A DNA stretch of 64,000 bases from Cantharellus purpuraceus (GCA_025174535.1 JALBUN010000023.1:930001-994000), one strand, 5' to 3'. Shown: positions 10,681 to 21,738, counted from the stretch's first letter. Notes: generated from the sequence alone by a model not told the origin. Numbers and translations are program-made.

Positions 10681-10814
10681 ATGGGTGGAAATGGTGGTGT
10701 TGATTGGACAGACTAATGGAGATGTGACAATTTCCAAATGGAGTATAGATTTCATATGTGTGGGATCTGGGTGGATCAGATGGGGATCTGGGCATTAATG
10801 AATATAGTCATAAC
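10681..10814 (-). repeat. LTR-A terminal fragment
   Basis: The last 134 bp on this side match the 5' part of LTR-A in reverse, ending at AATATAGTCATAACA. It marks the left edge of the non-repetitive island. Confidence 0.75.
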
Positions 10815-11226
10815 ACTTAGCCAAAAATCAATCTTGACAGTGTGTTCCCAAAGATATTGTTCAACCAAGTGCCATTGCATCTTCTCCTTCCAGGGGGTGA
10901 TCAATGAACTCTGTACCAGCCATTCTTGACAATTTCTGCTAGATTTTGGATTGGTAACTGAAGTTTTCTCATTGCAGGGCTCAATAACCTGTAGTCAGAG
11001 GCTATGTGCAGATATAGTTTGAGTGAGACAAGTGAAAATTTTATTCTAGGTCAGCTGCTCTGCTGCAACCAGTACAGCTTACTAACTACTTTTAAGCATT
11101 AATAACCATTGTTAATCCCCGACTGTACACCCAAGTGCGCTGGGTGGAAGTCTGATTGGAACCCTAAAACGCGGTGATTACATAAGGGAGCAGACGCGTG
11201 GAGGGCATCTCCTTCGTGCAGCGACC
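10815..11226. promoter_or_regulatory. Unique upstream region of the WG-repeat gene
   Basis: This is non-repetitive sequence. CpG dinucleotides appear from about 11,135 onward (GTGCGCTGG, AAACGCGGTG, AGACGCGTGG), unlike the flanking transposons. No clear TATA box is seen near the start. It is presumed to hold the promoter and 5' leader of the gene at 11,227; no specific element can be assigned. Confidence 0.35.
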
Positions 11227-12589
11227 ATGGTGAATTCTCTTGGTCTGGACGTGCATGGTTCTTCTGAAGATCAGGTTCACGCTCGAGATTCTGACACTAT
11301 ACAACCTACCTCGCCACCTCACATACAACCTCAGGAGGACACGGAGTTCAGCTGGGGCATCCTAGCTAGCAACACCCAAATGGACGCTGAGGCCAGTTGG
11401 GGTCTACTAGTCAACACCACCCAGGGTGATACAGTAGAAACTTGGGGTGCCGTCGAGGAACCTCAAAAGCATATAACAGAAAGTTGGGGCACAGTAGAGG
11501 AACCACAAAGTTGGGGGGGTGCCGTCGAGGAACCTCCAAAGGGCACAACAGAAAGTTGGGGCACAGTAGAGGAATCACAAAGCTGGGGTGCCGTCGAGGA
11601 ACCTCCAAAGAATACAACAGAAAGTTGGGGCACAGTAGAGGAACCACGAAGTTGGGGCACAGTCGGTGGACCGCAAAAGGTTGGTAAATCGAAAGGCACT
11701 GTAGCCAGTTGGGACGCACCGGAGAGACGCCAAAAGGATGATGATGGCTCGAAGGACACACAGAGAAGTTGGAAGACTTGGGACACACCGGACGCACCGG
11801 AGAGACGCCAAAAGGATGATGGATCGAAGGACACACAAAGAAGTTGGAAGACTTGGGACACACTAGACGAACCTAGCACTGCCCACAGAGACGATAAGTT
11901 GAAGGACAAAGGTGCACCATATGTCCCAGCCGCACCTCCTGCCAGAGTAAGGACCTGTCCTACGACTTGGTTTCTTATCTGTTGACAATCCATACTTATA
12001 TAGGCTAAGATGTCGCCAGAGGAGTTGGCTGCACGCATGGAAAAGATACGGCTTCAGAATGAGAAAATAAAAGAGCGTCGTGAGGTCAACATTTCATCAT
12101 CTATGAAAGCAAAACGTTATTTATTTTTCATCTAGTATGTGAAGGCTGATGAAGACGCATTCAATACTGCCATCGCAGCCGATCGTGCTAGACAGGCTGC
12201 TAACCGCAAGATCCAAGCTCAGATCAATCAAAGCAGGGAGCAGAACGCAAAGAGGAAGCTAGAAAAAATGGGTAATCGGGAATGGGATTCCGGCAAGCAT
12301 GACGGAGAATGGAAACAGAACATTAGAGGCAGAGGAAAATCCTCTAGTTCAAACAAAGATAGAGGAAGACAACCCGCTACTGCAAATTCTCGGAATGACA
12401 TCGATGTTTCTTCCACAGTTGCTAATGGTAAGGTATGACCGTGCTTCAAAAATATTATTGCTCAACTTGGGTCGTTACAATGCAGACGACGGTGCGCTCT
12501 CATCTGAGGAGTCCTCTCACGTCATTTCGCAAAAAAACATTGATCTCTCTCAATCACGATCTGAATCTCAAAACGAAAAACAGGACTAA
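11227..12589 (+). CDS. Spliced gene with WG-repeat N-terminus and conserved-looking charged helical C-terminus
   Basis: My model has four exons: 11,227-11,946, 12,004-12,084, 12,136-12,427 and 12,486-12,589, giving 398 aa. Introns of 57, 51 and 58 bp keep frame (phases 0, 0, 1). The donors are GTAAGG, GTCAAC (weak) and GTAAGG, and all acceptors end in AG. The ATG sits in the context GCGACCATGG, a good eukaryotic start. Residues about 35-150 hold nine Trp-Gly dipeptides in acidic linkers (ESWGTVEEP, SWGAVEEPP), then one SWDAPERR and two RSWKTWDT units. Exon 2 and 3 encode a Glu/Lys/Arg helix (MSPEELAARMEKIRLQNEKI; REQNAKRKLEKMGNREWDSG) followed by an RGRGK basic stretch. I do not recognise the family. 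WG repeats in disordered acidic context are known Argonaute-binding hooks, so a small-RNA role is possible but inferred. It is the only intact host-type gene in the window. Confidence 0.7.
11446..11658 (+). repeat. Coding tandem repeat of 69-72 bp, three units
   Basis: Units start GGTGCCGTCGAGGAACCTC at 11,446, 11,518 and 11,587 and each encodes two WG dipeptides. A second repeat of about 66-69 bp, two units, follows at about 11,717-11,852 and encodes APERRQKDD and SWKTWDT. Lengths stay in multiples of three, consistent with selection on the reading frame. Confidence 0.85.
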
Positions 12590-15428
12590 TTATGAAGATG
12601 CGATGAGAGCGATAGGCGAAACCTTCCACCTACCAGGTCCTCTTTATCGCCTCCCTTAACGTGGGGGATCTTGCGACGAAGTGGTATTACCCTGACAACA
12701 TATCTGTGAGTGCGTTTACCTGTTTCGACTCACCGCTTTGTAACAATCACCTTCAGCAGCACTCGTGCGTTGGTGTAATATAACAAATTCATAGTACCAC
12801 ACATTTTCAGTCCTGTTCTACTCGCTCTAATCCATCTTGATTTTTGAATGCTGAATTGCTGCATTAATATATGCTGAATGAGACATGAAGAGCCAGACTC
12901 ACTCTGTCTCAACAATACAGCTCCCAAAGTCTTGCGAAGCAAGATAGTTGATTCCAAAAATTGAAGGCAGAACAAATGGGTCTTTGGAAACGTTGCCCTC
13001 GCCACGATTCATTCGCCATCGGCCATGATTGTGCCATGGTCAGCGGCTCCATCAACTTCCGCAATAGGACAGTCGAATCCGCCTACTCTCGAAACTCTCA
13101 GAGCTTCCCCCTCTCCTAGAATTATCGAGTGCTGATGCCAAAATCCTGCTCCATCGTACTACTCTTGCGAGGTTCCGCCATCCCTTTAGAATAGGTGCTT
13201 ACTGAACGATGCACCTGGCTTCGCGCAGCGAAGTTTCTAGCCGTAACCCTAGTCCACTTGTATGAATAGGCCTTTGCGGCACCGAGGCAAGTCCACTCCT
13301 CGCCCAAAATACCATCACAACGCCAGGGCAATCATGTAGTGCGTGTCCAATCAACATCTGACCCTAATGCGGATGAAACTGAGGCTCCTCTACCTGATCC
13401 CTCTTCAAGCACCCAGTTGCACTCTACAAACTGTTGTCGCGTCGTCGGTTACGTCACCTCTCGACTCCCGCCTGTCATTTGACAGGTAGGCGCTACTACG
13501 CACAAGCATGTGAGAATAGATCTCTAATATGGCAATCTCAATCCTCGCAAGGTTTGAGAAAGATCCCGAGGGTACCATATTCTCGTCGTAGGCAGGAATT
13601 GTAGCAGGTGACCGTTGACTCAACGCACACAAGCGAGCTAGAAGAACAAGACTGGGCCTAAAAACGATGATAGGGTCATTGAAACCAAAAGCACCCGAAA
13701 TTAGAAGGGTTCAAGTGTCGTCGGTATGTGTAACGGATGAGTGTGCACCTAACGTCATGTTGGATTCTTGACGGATCTTGGTGGTTTCTGTTCTAACAAA
13801 GATCCGAAGCCGTGGAGCTAGAAATACGACCCTAAGCTGCTGAGTTACCGATAAAAGCAGGCTGATAAGGAAGACCATCCTAGACATGTAGGGGACGGGA
13901 TTAAGGCGACAGGCACTAATGGAGATTGTTATTTTGTCCTGGAGGAACAATATTGGGGGCAGGGGATGGCGGGAACCAAAGGACGATTGAGCGAATGGTT
14001 TCAATAGTCATAACTGACCAGTGGGTATGGTGATTTGTTTTGTCAGTACTGGGGAATATCATCAATAACCCTCGGAGAAGCTCACATGTATGTTTCCGCA
14101 AACATTAATGGAGTTGACCATCCACTAGCATGCTCTCCTGTGTGTTCTCATATTCTGCACAAATGATCTATGTGAAGGCTACTCTGCCTGGTCTCGCAGT
14201 CCAGGTCGTTTCGTCTGCACGCCGGCTTCTGGACCTACGACGCTTTGCCTATCCGATGTTCTTTCAAAACAGAGTGACAAATGTAGCGTGATCCATGGCG
14301 AGTGAAATAACACAACAAAGATCGCCAGGTAGGTTCGTCCTGAGAACGGATTTAGGTCATATGACCGAACAGTCACGTGTTGTAGGCAGACTCGTTGAAC
14401 GCTGGGAGGAATAGGCGTCGCGCACTAAGCTGACTAGAAAGCTGGGAATATAGGAAACGCCATGAGCGGCCTTCGGTGACTTGAGCTCGAGGGGTTGAGC
14501 CTGTTTGTATCCGAGAGCCTCTCCGAAAGGGACAGACCATTGACAGGCTGGTGCGTTACTTGCTCTCCAAAGCTTACGCGCAAACCCGACGCCCTCTAGT
14601 ATCTCGGCCGAACTGATGAAGATGACGCATCCAAGGAGGCTGCGTAAGTAGAATTATATGGGAGCATCCGTGCAATTCCAATCAACATCGTCGGAAACAA
14701 GAATACGTGCCGGAGAGGCGTTAATACGCTTGGCAAATTAGATAGCACTTGAAAGTGCCTGTTCAACATGCTGGCCTGGAGAGTGCGGTGGCGAACCAAT
14801 TCCAAATCAACCCAATGTAGACCTCCACACATCAGGGGTGTGGTTACCGCTCGCAACCACCTGTTCAGCCATGCGAGCGCCTTGAGCGAAATGAGCACGC
14901 GGACTGATGGAAACACTTAGGGTTAGGATGTTCTCAGTGAAGAGAAGCTCAGATGGACTGGAAGCGAGTGCAGATCGATATCAGAGTATGAGGACCTGGA
15001 GCGATGAAGGCCATGGAGAGGCATGCTGTGGAAGCTAACTGTGTGGATACAAGCGGGGTTTGTAATCAACACCAAACGCCCACGTGCTCGCTATATCCTT
15101 GTTACTAGGTGAGACCCCTTCCTTCGGACGGACCCCATGTAGATGGGCACCAGAAACTTGCTTTGGCATTTTATGTGTGATTCAATACTAAAGAAAAGCT
15201 CTTCATTCCCAATCTAGGAGGCAAGAATCATCACAACACCTCTGGATATGGGGCACACTGCAGGTAGGAATAGTACTGGGCGGGATCTCCCCAGGTGGCA
15301 GCGAGGAGAAGGAGAATGTGGGGGTTAGTGGTGTAGGTCTTTGGCCTGCCCAGGGTGGTGGATGGGCTGGAGGGGGTGGGGGCAAGTGTGGCGGGTGCAG
15401 GTACCACTGTGCTGTCATTTCTCAGGGC
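12590..15428. other. Unique island with no gene I can call
   Basis: This stretch matches none of the repeat families in the window and contains normal CpG dinucleotides. No open frame exceeds about 105 codons, and none shows a recognisable motif. Possible splice donors occur (for example GTAAGTAGAA at 14,644), so an intron-rich or decayed gene may be hidden. The last 125 bp before LTR-A (15,300-15,428) is G-rich on the plus strand, including GGAGGGGGTGGGGGC. I could not support any specific coding or RNA gene. Confidence 0.5.
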
Positions 15429-15987
15429 TGTTATGACTATATTCATTAATGCCCAGATCCCCATCCAGTCCACTCAGATCCCCATGCATATGAAATCTAT
15501 ACTCCATTTGGAAACCATCACATCTCCATTTTATCCATCTGATTGTCACCGCCAAATCTCACCCATCTGTCTCTGGTTCCGATTGATGCATCAGCATCAC
15601 CATAGGAACCCAGACATCCATCCCCATTGGACTCAGACATACTCATGTAAGGCCATCAGCCTTGGAGACCCATCACCAGAGTAATTATTATTAGATTTCA
15701 AATATGTATTTAAGCTGCCTGATTGGGGACTTCATTCCCCAGTTTGAATCATCCCTAGTTCCTAAGTCCAATCCTAATTCTCTAAGTTGTACTCCATCTC
15801 CGAAATCTCAGACACTGGTATTAGTGAGGGTGCAGCACATAAGCTGAAGCCAAGTCCGTTCCAATCCCCACAACGTACCCCAACTCCCTCTCTGACTCCA
15901 ACCCAACCTCCAACCCAACCTCCAACACAATCTCTGACCTGACTTCCAACCCAATCTCCGACCCCCAATTGGACCTAGTGCGTAACA
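15429..15987 (+). repeat. LTR-A solo insertion (TSD AGGGC)
   Basis: A 559-bp LTR-A flanked by perfect AGGGC duplications (15,424-15,428 and 15,988-15,992). Two solo LTRs, this one and LTR-C, entered ten bases apart in the same unique site. Confidence 0.92.
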
Positions 15988-16002
15988 AGGGCACAGCCTT
16001 GG

Positions 16003-17434
16003 TGTATGGGAACCACCTTTTCCCTATCAAATTCCATTTATGCAGCACCAATGTGCTATTCTTTGCTTTTCCATTCCTAAATATCCGCATATATTTGATG
16101 CTTGTACCTGGAATGGACTTATTCAAATATTCTCTATTTTTCCATATTTTTTCAGGAATATTCCATGCAGAACTCGGCTCAGAATCATTTATTTCTGCTG
16201 TGCTACAGTTGTGGACCCATAGGCGCCCACAAACCTTCGCGCAGCCGGCTCTCCCCTTTTGGACCAGGCATTTGGCCTCAATTCAAGCTCAGATGTCTCT
16301 GATCAATAAATATTCTGTAACTTAACAACCACAGCCTCTCAGGGCACTATTTTCCGTGCAGATCATCACATGACATGTGGCTATCCATGGCTGTGCAAAC
16401 CAGTGCAGAAAACAGGGTGGACACCCTTCTTTTTGCCTGATCAGTGCCTAGCTCAGGGATCAGATCAGCTGATGGGTGATCAGATCAGGTGATTGCCTTG
16501 GAATATTCTACCCCTTTCCATAACATTCTAGCTGTTTCCTTCTATTATTAGAAAGAACTTTCCAGAACCATTATTCAGCTCCTGATCAGTGTTAGTCCAG
16601 TGATCAGATCCTGTGATTGGCTTGGAATATTCTACCCCTTTCTTCCACCTTCCACAACCTTCCAGTAGTTTCCATCTATTAATAGGTAGAATATTCCAGA
16701 AGCATTAGTCAGCCCCTGTAAATACAATATATAAGGAGGCCATTCTGCCTCTGAAAGAAGAACATATCATCATATTCTACCCATCTTCTGCACACCAGTG
16801 TGACTAGAGTGACATACAGTGTCATCCTCTATCTCAGTAACTGTTGATTACCAGTTCAAGGATCTTTTACAGTTGTGTAACTGTACTTGATTGCACTTGA
16901 AGTAGTGATATTCCTGCTTTGGGCGTGAGTGTAGTATCTACCTCGCGTGACTACGAATCTACAGGGTGAGATTGTCTGTCGATAGTCCTGCCATTAGTGC
17001 TCTTGTTTAAGTTACTAGTGTGTACTGCCTTTGCAGAGCATTAGAAGCTTGAACTCGTGTGAAGCAGTTGCTAGACTACTTCACACATTGCTGTTACCTG
17101 CTTCTGAGTGCCACTGGTTGGACGGTTGGATTCATCCACCTACTTCCTTTAGCCTCTAAGTGCATTCCCCTCTTTTTGGAATATCTGGACCCCTAAGTGT
17201 CCGTGAACTCTAGACTCTGGAAGTCTTATTCATTTCTTGCTGCTAAGAAACATATTACTTTTCTGCGTATAGTCTGCATTGACCAATACAAAGGATTGTA
17301 ACCAAAGTACAAACGTTAAATCGTTTCTGGAGTTGTGCTGCAGCAGGGTTTGATATTCTTCTCAGCTGTTCATTCACGGAATTGTGGTGATTTAGAGTTT
17401 GCCCTAACACCATAATTTTGCGGGTTCCAAAACA
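16003..17434 (+). repeat. LTR-C solo insertion (TSD CTTGG)
   Basis: A 1,432-bp LTR-C (TGTATGGGAACC to GGTTCCAAAACA) with perfect CTTGG duplications at 15,998-16,002 and 17,435-17,439. A TATA-like AATATATAAGG is near 16,728. This copy defines the exact ends of the family. Confidence 0.93.
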
Positions 17435-17453
17435 CTTGGCTTTGGCCTCCAGG

Positions 17454-17959
17454 TGTTATGCACTAGGTCCGATTGGGGGTCAGAGCTTGGGTTGGAGTTG
17501 GAGCAGGGATCAGGGTGCATCATGGGGGTTGGAACAGACTTGGCTTCAGCTTATATGCTGCACCCTCACTAATACCTGTGTCTGAGATTTTGGAGATGGA
17601 GTACGACTTAGACCATTCAGATCGGACTTAGGAGCTAGGCGTGATTCAATATTCAAACAGGGGAATGAGGTCCCCAGTTGGGCAACTTAAATACATATTT
17701 GAAATCTAATAATAATTACTCCAGTGATGGGTCTCTGAGGCTGATGGCCTTACATGAATATGTCTGAGTCCAATGGGGATGGATGTCCAGGTTCCTATGG
17801 TGATGCTGATGCATCAATTGGAACTGGAGGTGGATGAGCGAGATCAATGGTGACAATCAGACAGATGTGATGGTTCCCAAATGGAGTATAGATTTCATGT
17901 GTGTGGGGATCTGAGTGGATCAGATGGGGATCTGGGGGTTAATGAATATAGTCATAACA
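17454..17959 (-). repeat. LTR-A, outer of two adjacent copies
   Basis: A 506-bp LTR-A in reverse (TGTTATGCACTAGGTCC at the left, AGTCATAACA at the right). It is separated by only GTATCT from the next LTR-A, and that hexamer recurs after the next copy. Confidence 0.88.
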
Positions 17960-17965
17960 GTATCT

Positions 17966-18487
17966 TGTTATGCACTAGGTCCAATTGGGGGTCAGAGATT
18001 GGGTCAGAGATTGGGTTGGAGTCAGAGTGGGAATTGGGGTGCATTGTGGGGGTCAGAACAGACTTGGCTTCAGCTTTTGTGCTGTGCCCTCACTAATACT
18101 GGTGTCCAAGATTTTGGAGATGACTTAGATAGTTAGGATCAGACTTGGGAACTAGGCGTGATTTGATATTTGAACTGGGGAATGAAGTCTCCAGTTGGGC
18201 AACTTAAATACATATTTTAAATCTAATAATAATTACTCTGGTGATGGGTCTCCAAGGCTGACAGCCTTACATGAGTATGTCCAAGTCCAATGGGGATGGA
18301 TGTCTGGGTTCCTATGGGGATGCTGATGCATCCATTGGAACCAGAGATGGATGAGTGAGATTTGGTGGTGACAATCAGACAGATAAATGGAGACATGATG
18401 GTTTCCAAATGGAGTATAGATTTCATATGCACAGGGATCTGAGTGGATCGGATGGGGATCTGGGTGTTAATGAATATAGTCATAACA
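17966..18487 (-). repeat. LTR-A, 3' LTR of Gyp-1 copy 2
   Basis: A 522-bp LTR-A in reverse, followed by GTATCTCTCCATTTAAGG, the internal sequence always found next to the 3' LTR of Gyp-1. GTATCT flanks both ends. Confidence 0.88.
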
Positions 18488-18589
18488 GTATCTCTCCATT
18501 TAAGGCCGAGCCCCTGAGGCCTCATGTCTGTGGATTGAATAGGTGAGACGGTTGGGCGCAGTTGGAGCTATACTAGGGGTCTGGAGACA

Positions 18590-18597
18590 TATAAAAG
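18590..18597 (+). promoter_or_regulatory. TATA box of the antisense gene, copy 2
   Basis: TATAAAAG lies 31 bp before the ATG at 18,628 and just inside the 3' LTR. The same box and spacing occur at 32,718-32,725 before the ATG at 32,757. The gene therefore seems to have its own promoter facing away from the 3' LTR. Confidence 0.6.
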
Positions 18598-18627
18598 GAG
18601 GGGCATGTTGAGGTCTTATCCTCAACA

Positions 18628-20812
18628 ATGTCAAACCCTTTGGCAAACATGAGTGTGGCCGAGCTTGAGCAGTTGCTCCTGGCTCAACAGAAGGAAGAAG
18701 AAGAGGAGCAGAGATGGAAGGAGGAGGAGGTGGAACAGAGACAGAAGGAGGAGGAGGCAGAACAGAGACAGAAGGAGGAGGAGGAGGCGGAATGGAGACA
18801 GAAGGAGGAGGCTGAGGTGGAACACAGATGGAAGGAAGAGGAGGAGGCGGAATGGAGACGGAAGGAGGAGGAGGAGGTGGAACGGAGACGGAAGGAGGAG
18901 GAGGAGGTGGAACAGAGACGGAAGGAGGTGGAGGAGGTGGAACAGAGATGGAAGGAGGAGGAGGAGGCGGAATGGAGATGGAAGGAGGAGGAGGTGGAAC
19001 GGAGATGGAGGAGGAGGAGGAGGAGGAGGTGGAATGGAGATGGAAGGAGGAGGAGGTGGTGGAACGGAGACGGAAGGAGGAGGAGGAGGTGGAATGGAGA
19101 CAGAAGGAGAAGGAGGAGGTGGAACAGAGACGGAAGGAGGAGGAGGAGGTGGAATGGAGACAGAAGGAGGAGGAGGAGGCAGAACGGAGACGGAAGGAGG
19201 AGGAGGAGGTGGAACGGAGACGGAAGGAGGAGGAGGAGGTGGAACGGAGACGGAAGGAGGAGGAGGAGGTGGAATGGAGATGGAAGGAGGAGGAGGAGGT
19301 GGAATGGAGACGGAAGGAGGAGGAGGAGGTGGAATGGAGATGGAAGGAGGAGGAGGAGGTGGAACGGAGACGGAAGGAGGAGGAGGAGACGGAACAGAGA
19401 TGGAAGGAGGAAGAAGTGAAGGCTGAGTGAGCACGCAGGGTCAAGGAGCTTGCGGCCACAATGGAGGCCACGAAGCTGAAGGAAGTGGAAGAGCAGGCAC
19501 ATGAGCTAGAAGCTGCCATGGAGGTAGAGGAGGAGGTGACTGGGGCAGGGGCAACTAGTCACCCAGGGAGTCCAAGTGTGCCAATATGGGTGGGACCCCC
19601 AAGGTCACCATTGTCTCGATTACATGGATGGAGTTGATCTGTCTGACAACTGTCCCTCCAGTAGGCTCACCGTTGCATCTGCAGCCATGGCTGTTATTTG
19701 TGGTGGGTGCGGCTGAAGAAGATGACGTGGTGGAGGCAGAGAGGGTGGAAGTGGAGGTGGATCCCAATGCCAACATGGAGCTTGATGCAAATGCAGAGCC
19801 GAAGGTGGGTGTGGATGTTGGGACAGATATGGAGCCGGATCCAACCTCAAATTGCTATGAGGAGATGGCTTGGGTAGCCACAGTTGAAGCTCACAAAAGG
19901 GTGGTATATGCTGTTACCACCAAGAAAAATCTCAAGGTTGCAGTCTCTTCATTGAAGGCACACCTGAGTGCTGATATGGAGAAGTGGGAGGCGGATCAGA
20001 GGGCCATATGGTGCAAGGCGGAGAGTCGCATATTGGTGACTCATAAGAAGGAGCTGCATGTCGCTAGGTCAGTGATCCAGCTTTGCAAGCATGAGATGGA
20101 GAAGGCGGCGGTGGAACAGCAGGACAAGGAGGAGGAGAGAGAGCACTTGGAGGCCACATCAAGAAGGAGCGGACCACCCAAGGCTCTGGCTCTGATGGAG
20201 TCATTCAGCAGGCCCAGTGTAATTTGCAACTTGTGTTGTGATGCAGGTGTGGAGTGTGTATGGCCCACTGGTCCAACTCGCCACCTTTGGTCCTGCAATT
20301 GCTGTCAGGGTCAGAAAGGAGGGTGTAGGATTGATGTCAAGTTTGATCCCTGAAGTTGGAGTGTCAATCCCTGACTAGTGGTACAAGGAGGGGCAGAGAA
20401 AGAACCAGAAGGTCATCCGACCAAAAAACAGCGGACAGAGATGGGTGCTGTGGCAGCTGGGGGTAGCAGTGTCAGATCAGAGGGTGCCACGACCGGCACA
20501 GGTACAGGGCACATTTCTGTGCCCAACAGTACTGTGGGCCAGCTTATCTGGCTGGTTAACCTGCAGTTGGAGCACCTCTGGCAGGCAGAGGGGTTGTTAG
20601 TGGAGTTAGTGAAGATGATGAAATGGAAGGAGGTTCTGGAGGGTCAGCAGACTGCTGAGTTGCATCGGCTGCGGAAGTTCATGGCCCCCTTGGATGAGGA
20701 TTCAGACATGGGGGATGAGAAAGATTGGGTGTCAGATGTAGAGAGTGATGATGAGTCGGAGATGGAGCCTGAGGTAGACACGGGAAAGGGAAAAAGGAAA
20801 TGCAATGTATAA
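18628..20812 (+). pseudogene. Antisense gene of Gyp-1: E/K coiled coil plus Zn2Cys6-like motif (copy 2)
   Basis: The start MSNPLANMSVAELEQLLLAQ follows a TATA box. Residues about 25-270 are decapeptide repeats of the form KEEEEVEWRR, encoded by a 30-bp minisatellite, with one frameshift near 19,005. A TGA at 19,424 and another frameshift follow. The part at 19,586-20,353 is open and carries an acidic segment, a helix (CKHEMEKAAVEQQDKEEERE) and a cysteine cluster at about 20,224-20,328. The spacing is C-X2-C-X6-C-X12-C-X2-C-X6-C, which fits the fungal Zn2Cys6 binuclear cluster. The C-terminal part (20,378-20,812) has a TVGQLIWLVNLQLEHLWQ helix and an acidic then Lys-rich end (GKGKRK). It converges with pol. 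Zn2Cys6 domains usually bind DNA, but basic residues typical of that family are sparse here. Confidence 0.75.
18717..19418 (+). repeat. 30-bp purine minisatellite, about 23 units
   Basis: Units such as GGAGGAGGTGGAACGGAGAC plus GGAAGGAGGA are repeated in tandem with small substitutions. The plus strand is almost pure G/A. All six frames stay open because the unit contains no stop in any frame. The other two copies of the gene have far fewer units (about 32,822-33,020 and 9,290-9,394). Confidence 0.9.
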
Positions 20813-20967
20813 CTTAAAAAATGATAATGATTTAGATTGTAATATTTTGGAGTGGAGAAAAATGGGGTGGAGTGAGATTCTTTTGGAGGTTGGGTAGACT
20901 TGTAATTCCTTTTGTGACTTGTAATAAAATGATGATGTGAAATAATAGAATTAGTCAGTAATGGAAC
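20813..20967. other. Convergent spacer between antisense gene and pol
   Basis: AT-rich spacer with an AATAAAA motif at about 20,923 that could end the plus-strand transcript. No coding sequence is seen. Confidence 0.5.
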
Positions 20968-21738
20968 TTAAAGATTCATAAGAGGGCCAGGTTTGTCTGG
21001 ATAAGCAGAGTGAAAATCAGAGACGGATTCAGATGTATGATCAAGTTTGGATGCAGACTCTTCATTGGTGCCTTTGTATCCAGTCCATTTGACTAGGTAC
21101 TGGAGCTTGCACTTGTATCGATGATCAATCTTCAAGTCCAGGATCTCAGATATCTCATATTTGTTATCTCCATTGATGATGATCGGAGGAGGTGGAGGTT
21201 GGGTGCGACCAGAGATCTCATTTGTAGTAGCAGGTTCAAGCATTGATATATGGAAGACCGGGTGAACTGCTCGGAAGTGGTCTGGGAGGTGGAGGGTGAA
21301 GGACCTGCTGCCTGTGTGAGCAATGACCTCATAAGGACCTAAGTATTTCTCGGAGAGTTTCTTTGATGGATGGGTGGTCCAGAAGTGTTTGGCCTTGACA
21401 AATACTTTGTCTCTGATTTGCAGGTCCAGAGCCAGGATGCGGTGTCGGTCCACAGAGACTTGGTATTGTTTCTAGGCATCGGAGGTGGTTTCTCAGAGAT
21501 GTTGGTGTGATTGATCAAGGTGAGTTACAAATTGGCAGGCTTTGGTGGAGGTGAGTTCCTTCTTGGGGTGGACAGAGATGTTTGGATGGTAGCCTTTATT
21601 AGCAAAGAACGGAGAGATGCCAGTAGTCGCATTTGGAGCGTTGTTGTAGGCAAACTCTGTGATTGGAAGTAGGTCAACCCAGTTGTCTTGTTGATAGTTA
21701 CAATAGACTCAGAGATATTGTTCCAGGGACTGATTCAT
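20968..21738 (-). pseudogene. pol: Gyp-1 integrase C-terminus with chromodomain (copy 2)
   Basis: The open part 21,453-20,968 shows RDKVFVKAKHF, LSEKYLGPYEVIA (the GPY/F module of Ty3-type integrases), HPVFHISMLEPA, then a chromodomain (YEISEILDLKID, LQYLVKWTGYKG). The preceding stretch to 21,738 contains YNNAPNATTGIS-type integrase sequence with stops. It ends at PLMNL, as in copies 1 and 3. Confidence 0.82.

Noticed and set aside
13130..13440. A plus-strand exon (frame with SDPNADETEAPLPDPSSS)
   Set aside because: It looks coding-like for about 60 codons, but no start, splice partners or relatives could be shown.
12730..14916. Several 60-106 codon ORFs on the minus strand and shorter plus-strand frames
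   Set aside because: None has a motif, codon pattern or consistent splice chain I could defend. Opposite frames are equally open in this CpG-rich region.
15355..15428. G-quadruplex at the edge of the unique island
   Set aside because: G-runs are present but the four-run spacing is irregular. Not enough to claim.
18631..19519. Long Pro/Ser, Leu/Pro and Gly-rich ORFs opposite and overlapping the minisatellite
   Set aside because: They are shadows of a stop-free 30-bp repeat. Only the E/K frame continues into conserved sequence in the other copies.
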